DNA of 64,000 nucleotides from Gracilibacillus massiliensis (GCF_001458115.1 NZ_CZRP01000013.1:372001-436000), one strand, 5' to 3'. Positions 8,548 to 18,023 are shown, numbered from the stretch's first letter. Translations and numbers: made by a program. The notes: a model not told the origin generated them from the sequence alone.

Positions 8548-9033
8548 CTAGACACATGTAAACGATTGAATACGATCAAGGTCAATCCCAAAATAAACCC
8601 AGTTGAATCCTGTCCAGCGGTAACCTGCCACTGATCGTCTTCCTACATACGTCGGATAGAACCAGAAAGCATTGAAACGACTTAGCCAAACATAGGTGTA
8701 GCGAAATAAACATCCTCTGATCGAACCAGGATCAACTGCAAATAATTGTGCACCACCGCTTCCAACTTGAGAAGGTTGTTGTGGAACATATTGTGGTGGT
8801 GGACCTACAGGTGGTCCTGCTTGCTGTCCTTGACCTGGAGGTGGTCCGAATGGTGGAATTCCTGGTTGACCTTGGCCAGGTGGTGGGCCGAATGGTGGCC
8901 CTCCTTGACCAGGTGAACTACCTCCAGGAAATAAACCTGGAAAAAAAGGGAAAAAGCCTAGTTGGCGATCATCTTGATACATATTGCCGTACTCATCGTA
9001 ATTTCCATAATTAGTTGGATACATAGATTCCAT
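8548..9033 (-). CDS. Proline/glycine-rich protein with conserved C-terminal domain
   Basis: Protein of 161 residues from the ATG at 9033, placed 8-9 nt after TAGGAGGG. An acidic, Tyr/Asn-rich head is followed by a low-complexity Pro-Gly-Gln region with repeats of FGPPPGQGQ (about residues 40-85). The C-terminal part (about 95-161) is compact and aromatic: VDPGSIRGCLFRYTYVWL ... FYPTYVGRRSVAGYRW ... GIDLDRIQSFTC. I recall this tail from Bacillus proteins loosely annotated as 'transporter', but there is no membrane segment. A surface or spore-coat role would be a guess. Function unknown. Confidence 0.75.
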   Translation of the reverse strand: MESMYPTNYGNYDEYGNMYQDDRQLGFFPFFPGLFPGGSSPGQGGPPFGPPPGQGQPGIPPFGPPPGQGQQAGPPVGPPPQYVPQQPSQVGSGGAQLFAVDPGSIRGCLFRYTYVWLSRFNAFWFYPTYVGRRSVAGYRWTGFNWVYFGIDLDRIQSFTCV

Positions 9034-9117
9034 TATGATTACCCTCCTATTCCCTATCACTATATGATGGGCACCAGGTTAGGTAATTTGTCCAACTGTA
9101 AAATGGGCAGGAGCACA

Positions 9118-9555
9118 TTAGTCGATTACTTTTATATAAAGATCATGACTTGTTTCATTTCCTGCGATCGTATACCCGATATCAATTTTCATCGTTTCTA
9201 ATTCTATTCTATTCTCTTTTCCGAATTGATACATTTCACCAAATGTTTCGGCTATCCCCACCAAGCTTCCATGATGTTGATGATGCAAATAACGATGTGT
9301 TGGAATTTTTCGCAGCTCCATTCCTTTCGGTACGGAAGCATCATCATCTGTTTCTGCACAAATAAATTGTGTGTAAATTCCTTGATGTTGTTCTAAACTA
9401 ATGTCCATCATGACATCCGTTTTTCTTTTATCAATTTCTGTCACACTGTTCTTATACAAATCCCACTTCACAGGCATCTCACGAATTAAGCCTTCCCAAT
9501 CTTGCTGCACTATAAAACCCACCGCAGTGAATTCCTCTTTGATTACGATTTCCAA
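9118..9555 (-). CDS. GyrI-like / AraC effector-binding domain protein
   Basis: Protein of 145 residues that matches the GyrI-like small-molecule-binding fold as a stand-alone domain, without the DNA-binding part seen in AraC/MerR relatives. Features are the N-terminal VIKEEFTAVGFIVQQ strand, the central GMELRKIPTHRYLHHQHHGSL region and the C-terminal IDIGYTIAGNETSHDLYIKV. Such domains bind or hydrolyse small hydrophobic compounds or act as effector modules. No partner regulator is adjacent. Confidence 0.75.
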   Translation of the reverse strand: MEIVIKEEFTAVGFIVQQDWEGLIREMPVKWDLYKNSVTEIDKRKTDVMMDISLEQHQGIYTQFICAETDDDASVPKGMELRKIPTHRYLHHQHHGSLVGIAETFGEMYQFGKENRIELETMKIDIGYTIAGNETSHDLYIKVID

Positions 9556-9627
9556 TCAAATAACACCTCCATTCTTTATACTACTGTATCCATTCTACTT
9601 CTATAAATCTTTTCTTTTATCCTTCTT

Positions 9628-11043
9628 TTACATAAATTTTTTAACAACTTTTGTGCCATTACATGAAAACAAGCAAGGCTTTCCTTCCATTGTGGTTTCA
9701 ATATGAACATCTCTTCCCCATAGCGTATAAATATATGGTAACGTTTTTTCTAAATATTTGAGATCGAGTTCAACATTTTCATAGTGATGACGAATATATA
9801 GTTCACCATTACGTAAATAATCACCATTATCGACTGTCAAATATGGAAATCCACCGTTTAATCGAGTCGAGATTAGTTGATCGCGGACATCCTCCCATTT
9901 CTTATCGATAATTTTATACTGATGGCCCTGTTTTTGAAAAAGATATAAATCTTCTCGATCGACTAACTCTTTCGTTAAATAATTACGCATAAAAGAAATA
10001 TCCGATTCGATTTCCCTTACTTCAAATATTTTTTCACGACCTGAATTTTCCGTCACTCCAAAACGTTTCATTTCATCTGTTGGATGGTTGTAACGTTCTT
10101 CAATATCTTCAAACATTTTCACACCAAGATAGTATGGATTAATTTGCGTTTTTGATGGTTGCACCACGCTGGCATTTAATGAAGCAAATTCAACTGTTTC
10201 ATCACTTGTTAAATCTAATTCCCTAATTATATGTTGATGCCAGTAGGTGGCCCAGCCTTCGTTCATAATTTTCGTTTCTAGCTGTGGCCAAAAATACAAC
10301 ATTTCCTCACGCATCATTGTTAGAATATCTCTTTGCCATTCCTCTAATTCCCGACTATGTTCTTCAATGAATAATAAAATATCTTTTTCAGGTTGCGGAG
10401 GAAAAGCTTTCTTTCTTTTTACGTTCGAAGATTTTTGATTTATATTTGTTTGATCTAAATCCCACAGGTCATCGTATTCCGTTCTTTTCTTTTCTAATTG
10501 CTGTTCTTCTTCATCTTTTTGCCAATCTAATTGTGCTTTTAATAACGTAGGATCAATATGCTCCTGAATCGCAAGAACTGCATCTAGAAATTTCTCTACT
10601 TCTTTAATCCCATACTGTTTTTCATATTTTGCTACTCTTTCGGCTGTTGCTGCCATACTTTCGACCATATCTTTTTTTGTGTTTTGAAAACGGACATTAT
10701 TTTTAAAAAAGTCGCAGTGTGCGAGCACATGGGCGACAATTAATTTATTTTGAATCAGACTGTTAGAATGTAATAAAAAGGCATAACAAGGATTAGAGTT
10801 AATTACGAGTTCATATATTTTACTTAAACCTAAATCATATTGTAGTTTCATACGATGGAATTGCTTACCGAAGCTCCAATGCGAAAAACGAGTTGGCATT
10901 CCATACGCTCCAAACGTATACAGGATTTCTGGTGGACAAATCTCATAGCGCATTGGATAGGAATCCAAGCCAAACCCTTCTGCTATTTCCGTGATTTCTT
11001 GTATTGATTTTTCTAATTTTGCTTTTTCTTCTGCTCTCAACAC
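9628..11043 (-). CDS. spoVR: SpoVR-family stage V sporulation protein
   Basis: Protein of 471 residues, close to the 468 of B. subtilis SpoVR. Conserved segments include [24 protein letters not shown] near the N terminus, [28 protein letters not shown], the NEGWATYWH motif, and [18 protein letters not shown]. SpoVR is needed for proper cortex formation in B. subtilis. Homologues elsewhere (E. coli YcgB) belong to a functional set with the PrkA kinase and YhbH/YeaH. All three are in this window, although not adjacent. Transcribed alone, with GGAGGTG before the ATG. Confidence 0.95.
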   Translation of the reverse strand: MLRAEEKAKLEKSIQEITEIAEGFGLDSYPMRYEICPPEILYTFGAYGMPTRFSHWSFGKQFHRMKLQYDLGLSKIYELVINSNPCYAFLLHSNSLIQNKLIVAHVLAHCDFFKNNVRFQNTKKDMVESMAATAERVAKYEKQYGIKEVEKFLDAVLAIQEHIDPTLLKAQLDWQKDEEEQQLEKKRTEYDDLWDLDQTNINQKSSNVKRKKAFPPQPEKDILLFIEEHSRELEEWQRDILTMMREEMLYFWPQLETKIMNEGWATYWHQHIIRELDLTSDETVEFASLNASVVQPSKTQINPYYLGVKMFEDIEERYNHPTDEMKRFGVTENSGREKIFEVREIESDISFMRNYLTKELVDREDLYLFQKQGHQYKIIDKKWEDVRDQLISTRLNGGFPYLTVDNGDYLRNGELYIRHHYENVELDLKYLEKTLPYIYTLWGRDVHIETTMEGKPCLFSCNGTKVVKKFM

Positions 11044-11081
11044 ATAACACCTCCACTACAGTATATGAAAAACAGAAGAAA

Positions 11082-11111
11082 ATAGGACACTCATTCTTAT
11101 GAGTGTCCTAT
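11082..11111 (-). terminator. Terminator of hemAT
   Basis: Perfect stem ATAGGACACTCAT / ATGAGTGTCCTAT with a 4-nt loop, followed on the minus strand by TTTTCTTC. It lies directly downstream of the chemoreceptor stop codon. Confidence 0.85.
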
Positions 11112-11117
11112 CAAAAC

Positions 11118-12413
11118 CTATTTATTATTGGTCATGTCTACTAAGTCTTCTATAGCAGAAGATATCTGTCCAAACGACTGATGAACGTCATCTAACTTAT
11201 GGAAGAACTGCTCAATTTCTGTTTCAATCGTATTGTTATGGCCCTTCGATTGATTCATTTTTTCGACTAATTCTACAAAAAATTGATGAATATCTTTCAT
11301 ATTTTGCGTACTACCGCTAACAGACTGTTGGACTTCGTCTACATATCCGGTTACTTTTCCTACTTGAGTATTGGTTTTTTCAATTAATCCTGTTACATTA
11401 CTCACTGAATTTTTAGTTTGTTCTGCAAGTTTACGTACTTCATCGGCTACGACGGCGAATCCTTTTCCTTCTTCCCCTGCTCGTGCCGCTTCAATAGCTG
11501 CATTTAATGCTAAAAGATTGGTTTGCTCTGCGATATCTGTTACCATACTGACAATCGATTCAATTTGTTTCGATATATCTGCTAAACTACTACTTTCTTG
11601 TTTAATTCCATTCATCTTATCTTCCATCTGTTCCATTTGTTTTTCTTGTTCTTGCAGGTCTCTGCGGCGATCTTGAGATGACTTCTCCACATTTTCCGAT
11701 GTTGCCGTTCCCTGTTGTGCTGAATTAAGAATATCTTCAAGTTGATGAACAAGTGATTGTGTGGAAGCAGCTGATTGTTGAAAAATGGCTGCTAAATCCT
11801 CTGATGTATCTTTTATTTTTTTATGCAACTCTTCTTTTTCCTGTTCTTGGTTATCATGCACTCTCTGGACTTCACTTTGATAAGCATCTAAAACAAGCTG
11901 TTGTTCAATGTTTAAGATCTTTGAAGTGGACGATACGGCAGTATAAAAGAAAGCTTTATCAGGTATTTTTTCAGCTAAAATAGTGAGTAACGAATTTAGT
12001 AAATCCTGAAACGCGCACATATACCACTTTGGTTCTAACCCAATTTTAAAGTGGATATGGGCAATTCTCATTCTTTTCTCAAAATACTGTTGATCAATTG
12101 TCCCATTAAACATTTCTTGAATATGTACGGTCAGCGTCTGTTTTAACCGTTCTATTGAACTGTTCTCTTCTATAATCTCCATTAATGATGACTCATTCTC
12201 TAGGTTTTTATAAAACTGTCCCACAATCTTGTCAATATTTTCTTCTACCCATGGTTTTATTTGCATAAGTGTTACCAAATCATCTTTTGTCAAATTGACC
12301 ATTTTTAATTGTTTATCAAAAGATGAACCACTTTGAACATTTAGTGTAACTTCAAGTTCTTGTGACTTAGGACTGAAAGTATCGTGCTTTTTTTTATTAA
12401 ATAATTTCCTCAT
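11118..12413 (-). CDS. hemAT: Globin-coupled methyl-accepting chemotaxis protein HemAT
   Basis: Soluble oxygen-sensing chemoreceptor of 431 residues (432 in B. subtilis). An N-terminal sensor globin (about 25-185) carries the proximal haem ligand, His121, in [16 protein letters not shown] linker leads to a C-terminal MCP signalling domain (about 230-431) with the hairpin-tip sequence [28 protein letters not shown], which contacts CheA/CheW. There are no membrane segments, as expected for HemAT. It should mediate aerotaxis. The chemotaxis core genes are not in the window. AAAGGGG precedes the ATG at a slightly long spacing of about 11 nt. Confidence 0.95.
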   Translation of the reverse strand: MRKLFNKKKHDTFSPKSQELEVTLNVQSGSSFDKQLKMVNLTKDDLVTLMQIKPWVEENIDKIVGQFYKNLENESSLMEIIEENSSIERLKQTLTVHIQEMFNGTIDQQYFEKRMRIAHIHFKIGLEPKWYMCAFQDLLNSLLTILAEKIPDKAFFYTAVSSTSKILNIEQQLVLDAYQSEVQRVHDNQEQEKEELHKKIKDTSEDLAAIFQQSAASTQSLVHQLEDILNSAQQGTATSENVEKSSQDRRRDLQEQEKQMEQMEDKMNGIKQESSSLADISKQIESIVSMVTDIAEQTNLLALNAAIEAARAGEEGKGFAVVADEVRKLAEQTKNSVSNVTGLIEKTNTQVGKVTGYVDEVQQSVSGSTQNMKDIHQFFVELVEKMNQSKGHNNTIETEIEQFFHKLDDVHQSFGQISSAIEDLVDMTNNK

Positions 12414-12490
12414 TAATAATGACCCCTTTAATGTAATCTGGCTATTATATTAAAGACTATTTTACCACACTAATAGTACTTATAGGCTAA

Positions 12491-12534
12491 AAAAAATAAA
12501 CCTTACTTTATTTCATACAAAAGTAAGGTTTATT
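12491..12534 (-). terminator. Terminator of the rhodanese-like gene
   Basis: Stem AATAAACCTTACTTT / AAAGTAAGGTTTATT around an 11-nt loop, followed on the minus strand by eight T. It lies between the rhodanese-like stop codon and the hemAT promoter region. Confidence 0.85.
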
Positions 12535-12541
12535 TCACAAT

Positions 12542-12955
12542 TTATACCATCTGTTCGATTTTCTTCTTACACTGACAATCTGTTAAGGTATAACCAATAA
12601 CATCAAAGCCTTTATTCTTCAAAAAGCGAATCGCTAAATTTTTTTCTAAATGATTAGATGCAATCACATAAATGGATTGTGATGAAATTTCAGAATAATA
12701 CCTTCTTAAGTAGGGAACTGGAATAACGATTGCCCCATCTACTTTATCTTTAGCTGCTTTTTGGTAATCACGGATATCTAAGATGGCTTTACCATGCTTA
12801 CATTCTTTATTAGGTTCCACACAAGGGACGCCTTTAATTGGGACATACCTAGTATATATTAAGTGAGCAATAACGATTGTTATCACTATTGCGATCAACC
12901 ACAGGATAAACATATAGATTATTCCTCCTATTACTGTTCTAAAAGGTTCATCCAT
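12542..12955 (-). CDS. Membrane-anchored rhodanese-like protein, apparently inactive
   Basis: Protein of 137 residues with one N-terminal membrane span (about 8-33) and a cytoplasmic rhodanese-like domain: the HGKAILDIRDYQKAA entry strand, an AKDKVDGAIVIPVPYL turn, and then VIASNHLEKNLAIRFLKNKGF. The position where active rhodaneses carry the catalytic cysteine reads ASNHLEKN and has none. Cysteines are instead clustered at CVEPNKEC and CQCKK. It is probably a non-catalytic or metal/thiol-binding variant. It lies alone between two minus-strand genes and ends in a strong terminator. Confidence 0.75.
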   Translation of the reverse strand: MDEPFRTVIGGIIYMFILWLIAIVITIVIAHLIYTRYVPIKGVPCVEPNKECKHGKAILDIRDYQKAAKDKVDGAIVIPVPYLRRYYSEISSQSIYVIASNHLEKNLAIRFLKNKGFDVIGYTLTDCQCKKKIEQMV

Positions 12956-13081
12956 ATATTATACCCTGAATGGTATTAAGTCAACTAATGGATCTCACCA
13001 TTTTTAAATTGGGACTTATTATTTGAATACATTTTTGTCTGGTTATGCCCCTCTTTGCTTCTATCATTATTATGTCAGCTA

Positions 13082-14467
13082 TTATGAACGATTTACTCCT
13101 TGATAATTTTTCACAGATTCCCAGTAATGAACAATCGTTTTCATTCCTTTTTCGAAATGAGCGATTGGAAAACTTTCGTTCGGTGAATGGAGCCGGTCAT
13201 CTGGTGTACCAAACCCTAATAATACTACTGGAATATCATATATTGCATCGATCCATTCAACAACTGGAATTGATCCACCCATCCGAACATAAACCGCTTC
13301 TTTATCAAAGGTTTCTGCAAAACTTGCCGCTGCTTTTGTAATCAGCTCGTGATTTGGGTCCACTTTATAAGCCTTTGCAGATAATGGTTCACGTTTAATG
13401 GTTAACTCGACACCTTTAGGCAGATGTTTTTCTATATGTTTTACTAAGAGATCTTGAATTTGTTTTGGATCTTGACCCGGGACTAATCGACAAGTCAATT
13501 TAGCCGTTGCTGTCGAAGGAATGATTGTTTTGGTTCCCTCTCCCTGATAGCCACTAAATAGACCATTAATTTCAAGGGTCGGTCGCGCCATCGTATGTTC
13601 CTTAGCGGTGTAACCTTTTTCTGAGACGGTTTTGGTTGCACCAGTAGAAACTGGATAATCTTCACTTGGAGCTTCTTCAATTAATTGTCGTTCTTCTGAG
13701 GTTAATGGTTCTACTTGATCATAAAAATGAGCTACCTGCACAACTTCCTGTTCATCTTTCATGGTCGCCAATAATTGCGCCATCGCCATTGCCGGATTTT
13801 TGATTGCCCCACCATAAAGTCCGGAGTGCAAATCATTGTCTGGACCTTTTAACGTGAATTCTAATCCAGTAAATCCTTTTAAACCATATAGTATTGTCGG
13901 CTGGTCTTTGGCGACCATCCCTGAATCAGAAATAACAGCAAAATCTGCTGAGAACTTTTCTTTTTGTTGATGGAGAATATCATATAAATTAGCACTTCCG
14001 ATTTCTTCTTCGCCCTCAATACAAACTTTTACATTAATCGGTAATGACCCTGTTGTTTGTAAAAATGCCTTCAGCACAACTAAATGCATAAATACTTGCC
14101 CTTTATCATCACTTGCTCCTCGCGCATAGATTCGTCCATCTCGTATTTCTGCTTGGAATGGATCGCTTTTCCATTGATCAAGTGGGTCTGGCGGCTGTAC
14201 ATCATAGTGTCCATAAAACAATACAGTTGGTTTATCTTCTCCAGCATCCATCCATTCAGCATATACAAGTGGATGGCCTTTTGTTTTCTGCAATTCAACC
14301 GTTTGGAATCCTGCCTCTGTTAAATAATTTGAGACAAATTCTGCCGCCTTCGTAACATCCTCTTTATGGCTGGAATCCGTACTCACACTAGGTATATGTA
14401 AAAATTGCTTTAGTTCTTCAATATGTTTCTCTTTATTTTTTTCAAGATATTCTATCACTTCTTGCAT
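13082..14467 (-). CDS. M20-family dipeptidase
   Basis: Zinc metallopeptidase of 461 residues from the ATG at 14467, which has AAGGAAGTGAT upstream; an in-frame TTG at 14488 is less likely. M20 metal-site motifs are present: FYGHYDVQPPDP, YARGASDDKG, and the general-base segment CIEGEEEIGSANL. The dimerisation or lid domain starts near FTLKGPDNDLHSGLYGGAIKNP, and the late metal-ligand region is GFGTPDDRLHSPNESF. It is expected to hydrolyse dipeptides (CNDP-like subfamily) in the cytoplasm. There is no signal peptide and no operon partner. Confidence 0.9.
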   Translation of the reverse strand: MQEVIEYLEKNKEKHIEELKQFLHIPSVSTDSSHKEDVTKAAEFVSNYLTEAGFQTVELQKTKGHPLVYAEWMDAGEDKPTVLFYGHYDVQPPDPLDQWKSDPFQAEIRDGRIYARGASDDKGQVFMHLVVLKAFLQTTGSLPINVKVCIEGEEEIGSANLYDILHQQKEKFSADFAVISDSGMVAKDQPTILYGLKGFTGLEFTLKGPDNDLHSGLYGGAIKNPAMAMAQLLATMKDEQEVVQVAHFYDQVEPLTSEERQLIEEAPSEDYPVSTGATKTVSEKGYTAKEHTMARPTLEINGLFSGYQGEGTKTIIPSTATAKLTCRLVPGQDPKQIQDLLVKHIEKHLPKGVELTIKREPLSAKAYKVDPNHELITKAAASFAETFDKEAVYVRMGGSIPVVEWIDAIYDIPVVLLGFGTPDDRLHSPNESFPIAHFEKGMKTIVHYWESVKNYQGVNRS

Positions 14468-14543
14468 AACGATCACTTCCTTTTCCAATTATCCTTCCAT
14501 AGTTTAACATGTACGAATTATATTTGTCTTTAAAGAAACTCAT

Positions 14544-14730
14544 GGACAGTTTTAATGTGTATGCTCTCATTGTGTCCATAAGAATGAATCTTATAGACAT
14601 TTTTTTCATTTTCTACTCCTTTTTGACCGTAAGAATTATTCTTATGGACACTTTTTCCGTTTTCTGCTTCTTTTTGTCCGATAGATCGATTCTTATGGAC
14701 ACTTTTTCCGTTTATTACTCTTTTTTGTCC
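14544..14730. repeat. Array B: GTCC-ATAAG palindromic repeats, 51-bp period
   Basis: GTCC (or GACC) starts at 14574, 14625, 14676 and 14727, exactly 51 bp apart. GGAC (or AGAC) starts at 14544, 14595, 14646 and 14697, also 51 bp apart. Each GTCCATAAGAAT half pairs with an ATTCTTATGGAC half 21 bp further on, making a small palindrome, and T-rich linkers separate the palindromes. The array fills the 310-base gap between the dipeptidase gene and the mccB terminator. Confidence 0.85.
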
Positions 14731-14732
14731 AT

Positions 14733-14778
14733 AAGAAAAAGCACCCACCTTTTTCAAAAAAGATAGGTGCTTTTTCTT
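14733..14778 (-). terminator. Terminator of the yrrT-luxS-mccAB operon
   Basis: Long stem AAGAAAAAGCACC(C/T)A / TAGGTGCTTTTTCTT around a loop of T/A runs. On the minus strand it follows the mccB stop codon and ends in a T-rich tract. Confidence 0.85.
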
Positions 14779-15911
14779 TAGTTTAATCCTTTTGACAGAT
14801 CTTCTATTAAATCATCGACGTCTTCAATCCCTATTGATAAACGAATCAGTCCATCAGTAATTCCTAGTTCTTCACGACGATCTTTTGGAATCGATGCATG
14901 TGTCATTCGGGCTGGGATTGAAATTAAGCTCTCAACAGCTCCAAGACTTTCTGCTAATGTAAAAAAGTCTACTTTACTTAGAACATGGTCCGCTTTTTCG
15001 CCACTTCCGACATCAAAGGCAATCATACCACCGAAACCTTGTGCTTGTTGATTGGTAATATCATGTCCTGAATGATTTGCCAAACCTGGATAATATACCT
15101 TTTCTACGGCTTTATGTTGATCCAGATAGGACGCAATTTTATTGGCGTTCTTTTCAATTGCTTCCATACGAAGACCGAGTGTTTTGATTCCTCTCATTAA
15201 TAACCAGGCATCTTGTGGACCAAGAACAGCACCTACTGAGTTTTGGATAAAATGAATATCTTCGGCCAATTGGTCATCCTTAACAACAACGAGACCTGCT
15301 ACCACATCGCTGTGACCACCGATGTATTTTGTCGCACTGTGCAAAACAATATCTGCACCTAAGTCCAATGGTGTTTGCAGGTATGGTGTTGCAAATGTAT
15401 TATCGACAACTAATAATAAATTATGTTTATCTGCAATTTCTTTCATTTTTTTCAAATCCGTTACTTTTAACAATGGATTTGTTGGTGTCTCGATATAAAG
15501 CATCTTAGTAGTTGGTTTAATCGCCGCTTCCACAGCTTCGACATCACTTGTATCCACAAAGGTATGAGATAAATCGATGCGATCTAATACTTTCGTTGTT
15601 AAACGATAGGTACCACCATACACATCATCTGTTAATACGACATGGTCACCTGCTTTTAACAGCATCATCACAGAAGTTATCGCTGCCATCCCTGAAGCAA
15701 ATGCAAAACCCGCTTTTCCATTTTCTAATTCTGCTGTTACGGTTTCTAAAGCATGTCGTGTCGGATTACCAGTACGAGAATATTCATAACCAGTATGTTT
15801 TCCTGCTTCTGGTTGTCGGTACGTACTTACTTGATAAATTGGTACAGATACAGCACCTGTTTTTTCATCACCCGTAATACCACCATGGACCATTTTTGTT
15901 TTTCTTTTCAT
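14778..15911 (-). CDS. mccB: Cystathionine gamma-lyase / homocysteine gamma-lyase (MccB)
   Basis: PLP enzyme of 377 residues (Cys/Met metabolism family), converting cystathionine to cysteine, 2-oxobutyrate and ammonia. Signature elements are TGYEYSRTGNPTR, the cofactor-ring segment FASGMAAITSV, VVDNTFATPYLQ, and the Schiff-base lysine in VLHSATKYIGGHSD. The C-terminal VESLISIPARMTHASIP and GLIRLSIGIED are typical of the gamma-lyase group. It lies 14 bp after mccA with AGAGGAGG as ribosome binding site. It is the last step of reverse transsulfuration in this operon and is followed by a strong terminator. Confidence 0.93.
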   Translation of the reverse strand: MKRKTKMVHGGITGDEKTGAVSVPIYQVSTYRQPEAGKHTGYEYSRTGNPTRHALETVTAELENGKAGFAFASGMAAITSVMMLLKAGDHVVLTDDVYGGTYRLTTKVLDRIDLSHTFVDTSDVEAVEAAIKPTTKMLYIETPTNPLLKVTDLKKMKEIADKHNLLLVVDNTFATPYLQTPLDLGADIVLHSATKYIGGHSDVVAGLVVVKDDQLAEDIHFIQNSVGAVLGPQDAWLLMRGIKTLGLRMEAIEKNANKIASYLDQHKAVEKVYYPGLANHSGHDITNQQAQGFGGMIAFDVGSGEKADHVLSKVDFFTLAESLGAVESLISIPARMTHASIPKDRREELGITDGLIRLSIGIEDVDDLIEDLSKGLN

Positions 15912-15925
15912 TGTAAAACCTCCTC

Positions 15926-16846
15926 TTAATCAAACGGGTAAATATCTTTACTTAAATATCGCTCACTGCTATCAGGAAATACGGTAACAATATTGCTTCC
16001 AGGTTTTGCAGCTTGTGCTTCTTTTAATGCAGCAACCATTGCCGCTCCTGAAGAACTGCCAACAAGAAGTCCTTCCTTTTCCGCAAGTTGTTTTACCATA
16101 TTAAAAGCAATCGCATCTTCAACGGTATGGATCGCATCAAATAATTGACGATCCATATACTCAGGCAAAAACTCCATTCCAATACCTTCCGTACGATGAG
16201 GTCCTGCTTCCCCACCGGCTATTATGGATCCCTCTGGTTCCACTATGACTGTTTTTACTTCAGGGTTCTTCTCTTTAAAATAACGTGCTGAGCCAGAAAA
16301 TGTTCCACCAGTTCCAGCGCCTGCCACAAAAACAGAAACATCTCCATTTAAATCTTTATCAATTTCTGGAGCTAACGAACGGTAATAGGTATCTGGATTT
16401 GATGGATTTTCGAATTGTTGAGGAGAATAACTATTTGGTATTTCTGATAATAGTTGTTTTGTTTTATCAATAGCCCCTCTCATACCATCTTCACGTCTGG
16501 TATGAACAATTTCTGCACCCAATGCTTGCATCAATAGTTGCTTTTCTCTACTGAAATGTTCAGGTACGACAAAAATGACACGGAACCCTTTATTTACTGC
16601 AGCTAACGCAATACCAATTCCAGTATTACCTGCTGTCGGCTCAATAATAGTACCGCCGGGCTGTAACTGACCAGATTGAATGGCATCCTCAATAAAATTT
16701 AATCCCAACCTGTCTTTGATACTTCCCCCTGGATTAAAAAACTCAAGTTTTGCAAAAAGGCGTACACCGTCTGGAAGAGAAAAATTCGTCAATTCCATTA
16801 ACGGTGTACCTCCAATTAATTGTTGTATATTTCGATATAGTGTCAA
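15926..16846 (-). CDS. mccA: Cystathionine beta-synthase MccA (O-acetylserine-dependent)
   Basis: PLP enzyme of 306 residues of the cysteine synthase family. Its context beside mccB and yrrT marks it as MccA, which joins homocysteine and O-acetylserine to cystathionine in B. subtilis. The PLP lysine is in FNPGGSIKDRLGLNFI (about residues 37-52). The substrate loop is PTAGNTGIG and the phosphate-binding loop GAGTGGTFSG. It starts with TTG at 16846 after GAGGG, and no better start is near. A plain cysteine synthase is the alternative, made less likely by the operon. Confidence 0.9.
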   Translation of the reverse strand: MTLYRNIQQLIGGTPLMELTNFSLPDGVRLFAKLEFFNPGGSIKDRLGLNFIEDAIQSGQLQPGGTIIEPTAGNTGIGIALAAVNKGFRVIFVVPEHFSREKQLLMQALGAEIVHTRREDGMRGAIDKTKQLLSEIPNSYSPQQFENPSNPDTYYRSLAPEIDKDLNGDVSVFVAGAGTGGTFSGSARYFKEKNPEVKTVIVEPEGSIIAGGEAGPHRTEGIGMEFLPEYMDRQLFDAIHTVEDAIAFNMVKQLAEKEGLLVGSSSGAAMVAALKEAQAAKPGSNIVTVFPDSSERYLSKDIYPFD

Positions 16847-16858
16847 TCTAATCCCTCA

Positions 16859-17326
16859 TTATTCTGCAAATACGATATGCCATTCGTTTTTCTTAGCTAA
16901 CATATTTTCAGCTATTTCTTTAGCACCTTCTAAGCTGTGATTAGCTGCCCAACCACATTGAACTTCATTACATGCAGGTACTTCCGTTGCTTCTAATACA
17001 TCGTTTAATGTTTTTTCTATAGCTGTTATCACTTCATCGTAGCTATCATTATTGATAATCGCTAAATAAAATCCTGTCTGGCACCCCATTGGACTAATAT
17101 CTAAAACATTATCTATATGATTTCGAATATTTTCTGCCATTAAATGTTCAATGGAATGTAGGCCTGCCATCTCCATATGATCTTTATTAGGTTGGCAAAA
17201 ACGGATATCGTATTTATACACTTTGTCCCCGTTTGCACCTGTTGTAACACCTACTAAACGTACATATGGTGCTTTAACCTTTGTATGATCTAAATTAAAA
17301 CTTTCTACATTCATTTTTTCTGTCAT
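16859..17326 (-). CDS. luxS: S-ribosylhomocysteine lyase LuxS
   Basis: Metalloenzyme of 155 residues (usual length about 157) splitting S-ribosylhomocysteine into homocysteine and the AI-2 precursor DPD. The metal motif [14 protein letters not shown] (HxxEH) is intact, as are [11 protein letters not shown] and the late metal-ligand/catalytic region [18 protein letters not shown]. It lies 12 bp before mccA and 15 bp after yrrT on the same strand. In B. subtilis the equivalent operon position holds mtnN, and luxS is elsewhere. Here LuxS delivers homocysteine directly to MccA. Confidence 0.97.
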   Translation of the reverse strand: MTEKMNVESFNLDHTKVKAPYVRLVGVTTGANGDKVYKYDIRFCQPNKDHMEMAGLHSIEHLMAENIRNHIDNVLDISPMGCQTGFYLAIINNDSYDEVITAIEKTLNDVLEATEVPACNEVQCGWAANHSLEGAKEIAENMLAKKNEWHIVFAE

Positions 17327-17341
17327 TATTGATCACTCCTC

Positions 17342-17980
17342 TTATTGTTTTTTAGCAATAAATAACCAAACAAACTTGTTCCGCTGCTTTGCTTCAAAAC
17401 TAAAACCATTTTGCTCGAAAAGTTCCTGCAATTCCCCTAAATGTGGATAATACTCTCGGTTTAGATCTTCTAACAATTCCAGATAACCTTTTTGTGATGC
17501 TTCCTGTTTGATTTGCTCTTCTGCTTTCTGATTTTCATAAACCGTGTCAGCAAATACAACGCGCCCATCTTTAGCTAGAAGGGAATGAAATTTAGTAATT
17601 GCTACGTTCTTCTCTTCTTTGGTTAGGTGATGAAAAGCATAGGTACTTACAATGGTATCCACTTGTTGCTTTGGCAAGGGATAATCAAGGAAATCCCCTT
17701 CGTAAAGTTCTAACTGTGGTAATTTTTCTTTAGCAAGTTGGCGCATTGGTTCCGATGGTTCTACGCCAATAACTTGCAGATCTTTAGCTAATATTTTTTC
17801 TGTTAAGTTACCTGTTCCTACACCAAATTCCATCACTTTCCCTTCAGAAAGCTTGGCTACTTCACTCAGTATTGTATCATATCCTTCAAATACATCTCTA
17901 TATTGAGGGTCATGTCCTGTAACGGCCTCATCATAGGAGGATGCCCATTCTTCAAATACTTCTAAAAACTCTCTCCCCAT
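17342..17980 (-). CDS. yrrT: YrrT-type SAM-dependent methyltransferase
   Basis: Class I methyltransferase of 212 residues from the ATG at 17980, which follows GGAGG at good spacing; a TTG at 18004 would place that site inside the gene. The SAM-binding motif is VMEFGVGTGNLTEKI (about residues 43-57), followed by VIGVEPSE, the acidic motif YEGDFLDYPLP and the post-motif STYAFHHLT. YrrT leads the homocysteine-to-cysteine operon in B. subtilis and is thought to act in SAM recycling, but its substrate is not established. It is the first gene of the four-gene operon. Confidence 0.88.
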   Translation of the reverse strand: MGREFLEVFEEWASSYDEAVTGHDPQYRDVFEGYDTILSEVAKLSEGKVMEFGVGTGNLTEKILAKDLQVIGVEPSEPMRQLAKEKLPQLELYEGDFLDYPLPKQQVDTIVSTYAFHHLTKEEKNVAITKFHSLLAKDGRVVFADTVYENQKAEEQIKQEASQKGYLELLEDLNREYYPHLGELQELFEQNGFSFEAKQRNKFVWLFIAKKQ

Positions 17981-18023
17981 CTGAATTCCTCCAGTATATA
18001 TCAATTCATACTATTTTACTCTG

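Noticed and set aside
14509-14766. Frames on both strands across array B (85 and 75 codons)
   Set aside because: Both are by-products of the 51-bp repeat. No start signals were seen, and the frames on the two strands mirror each other.
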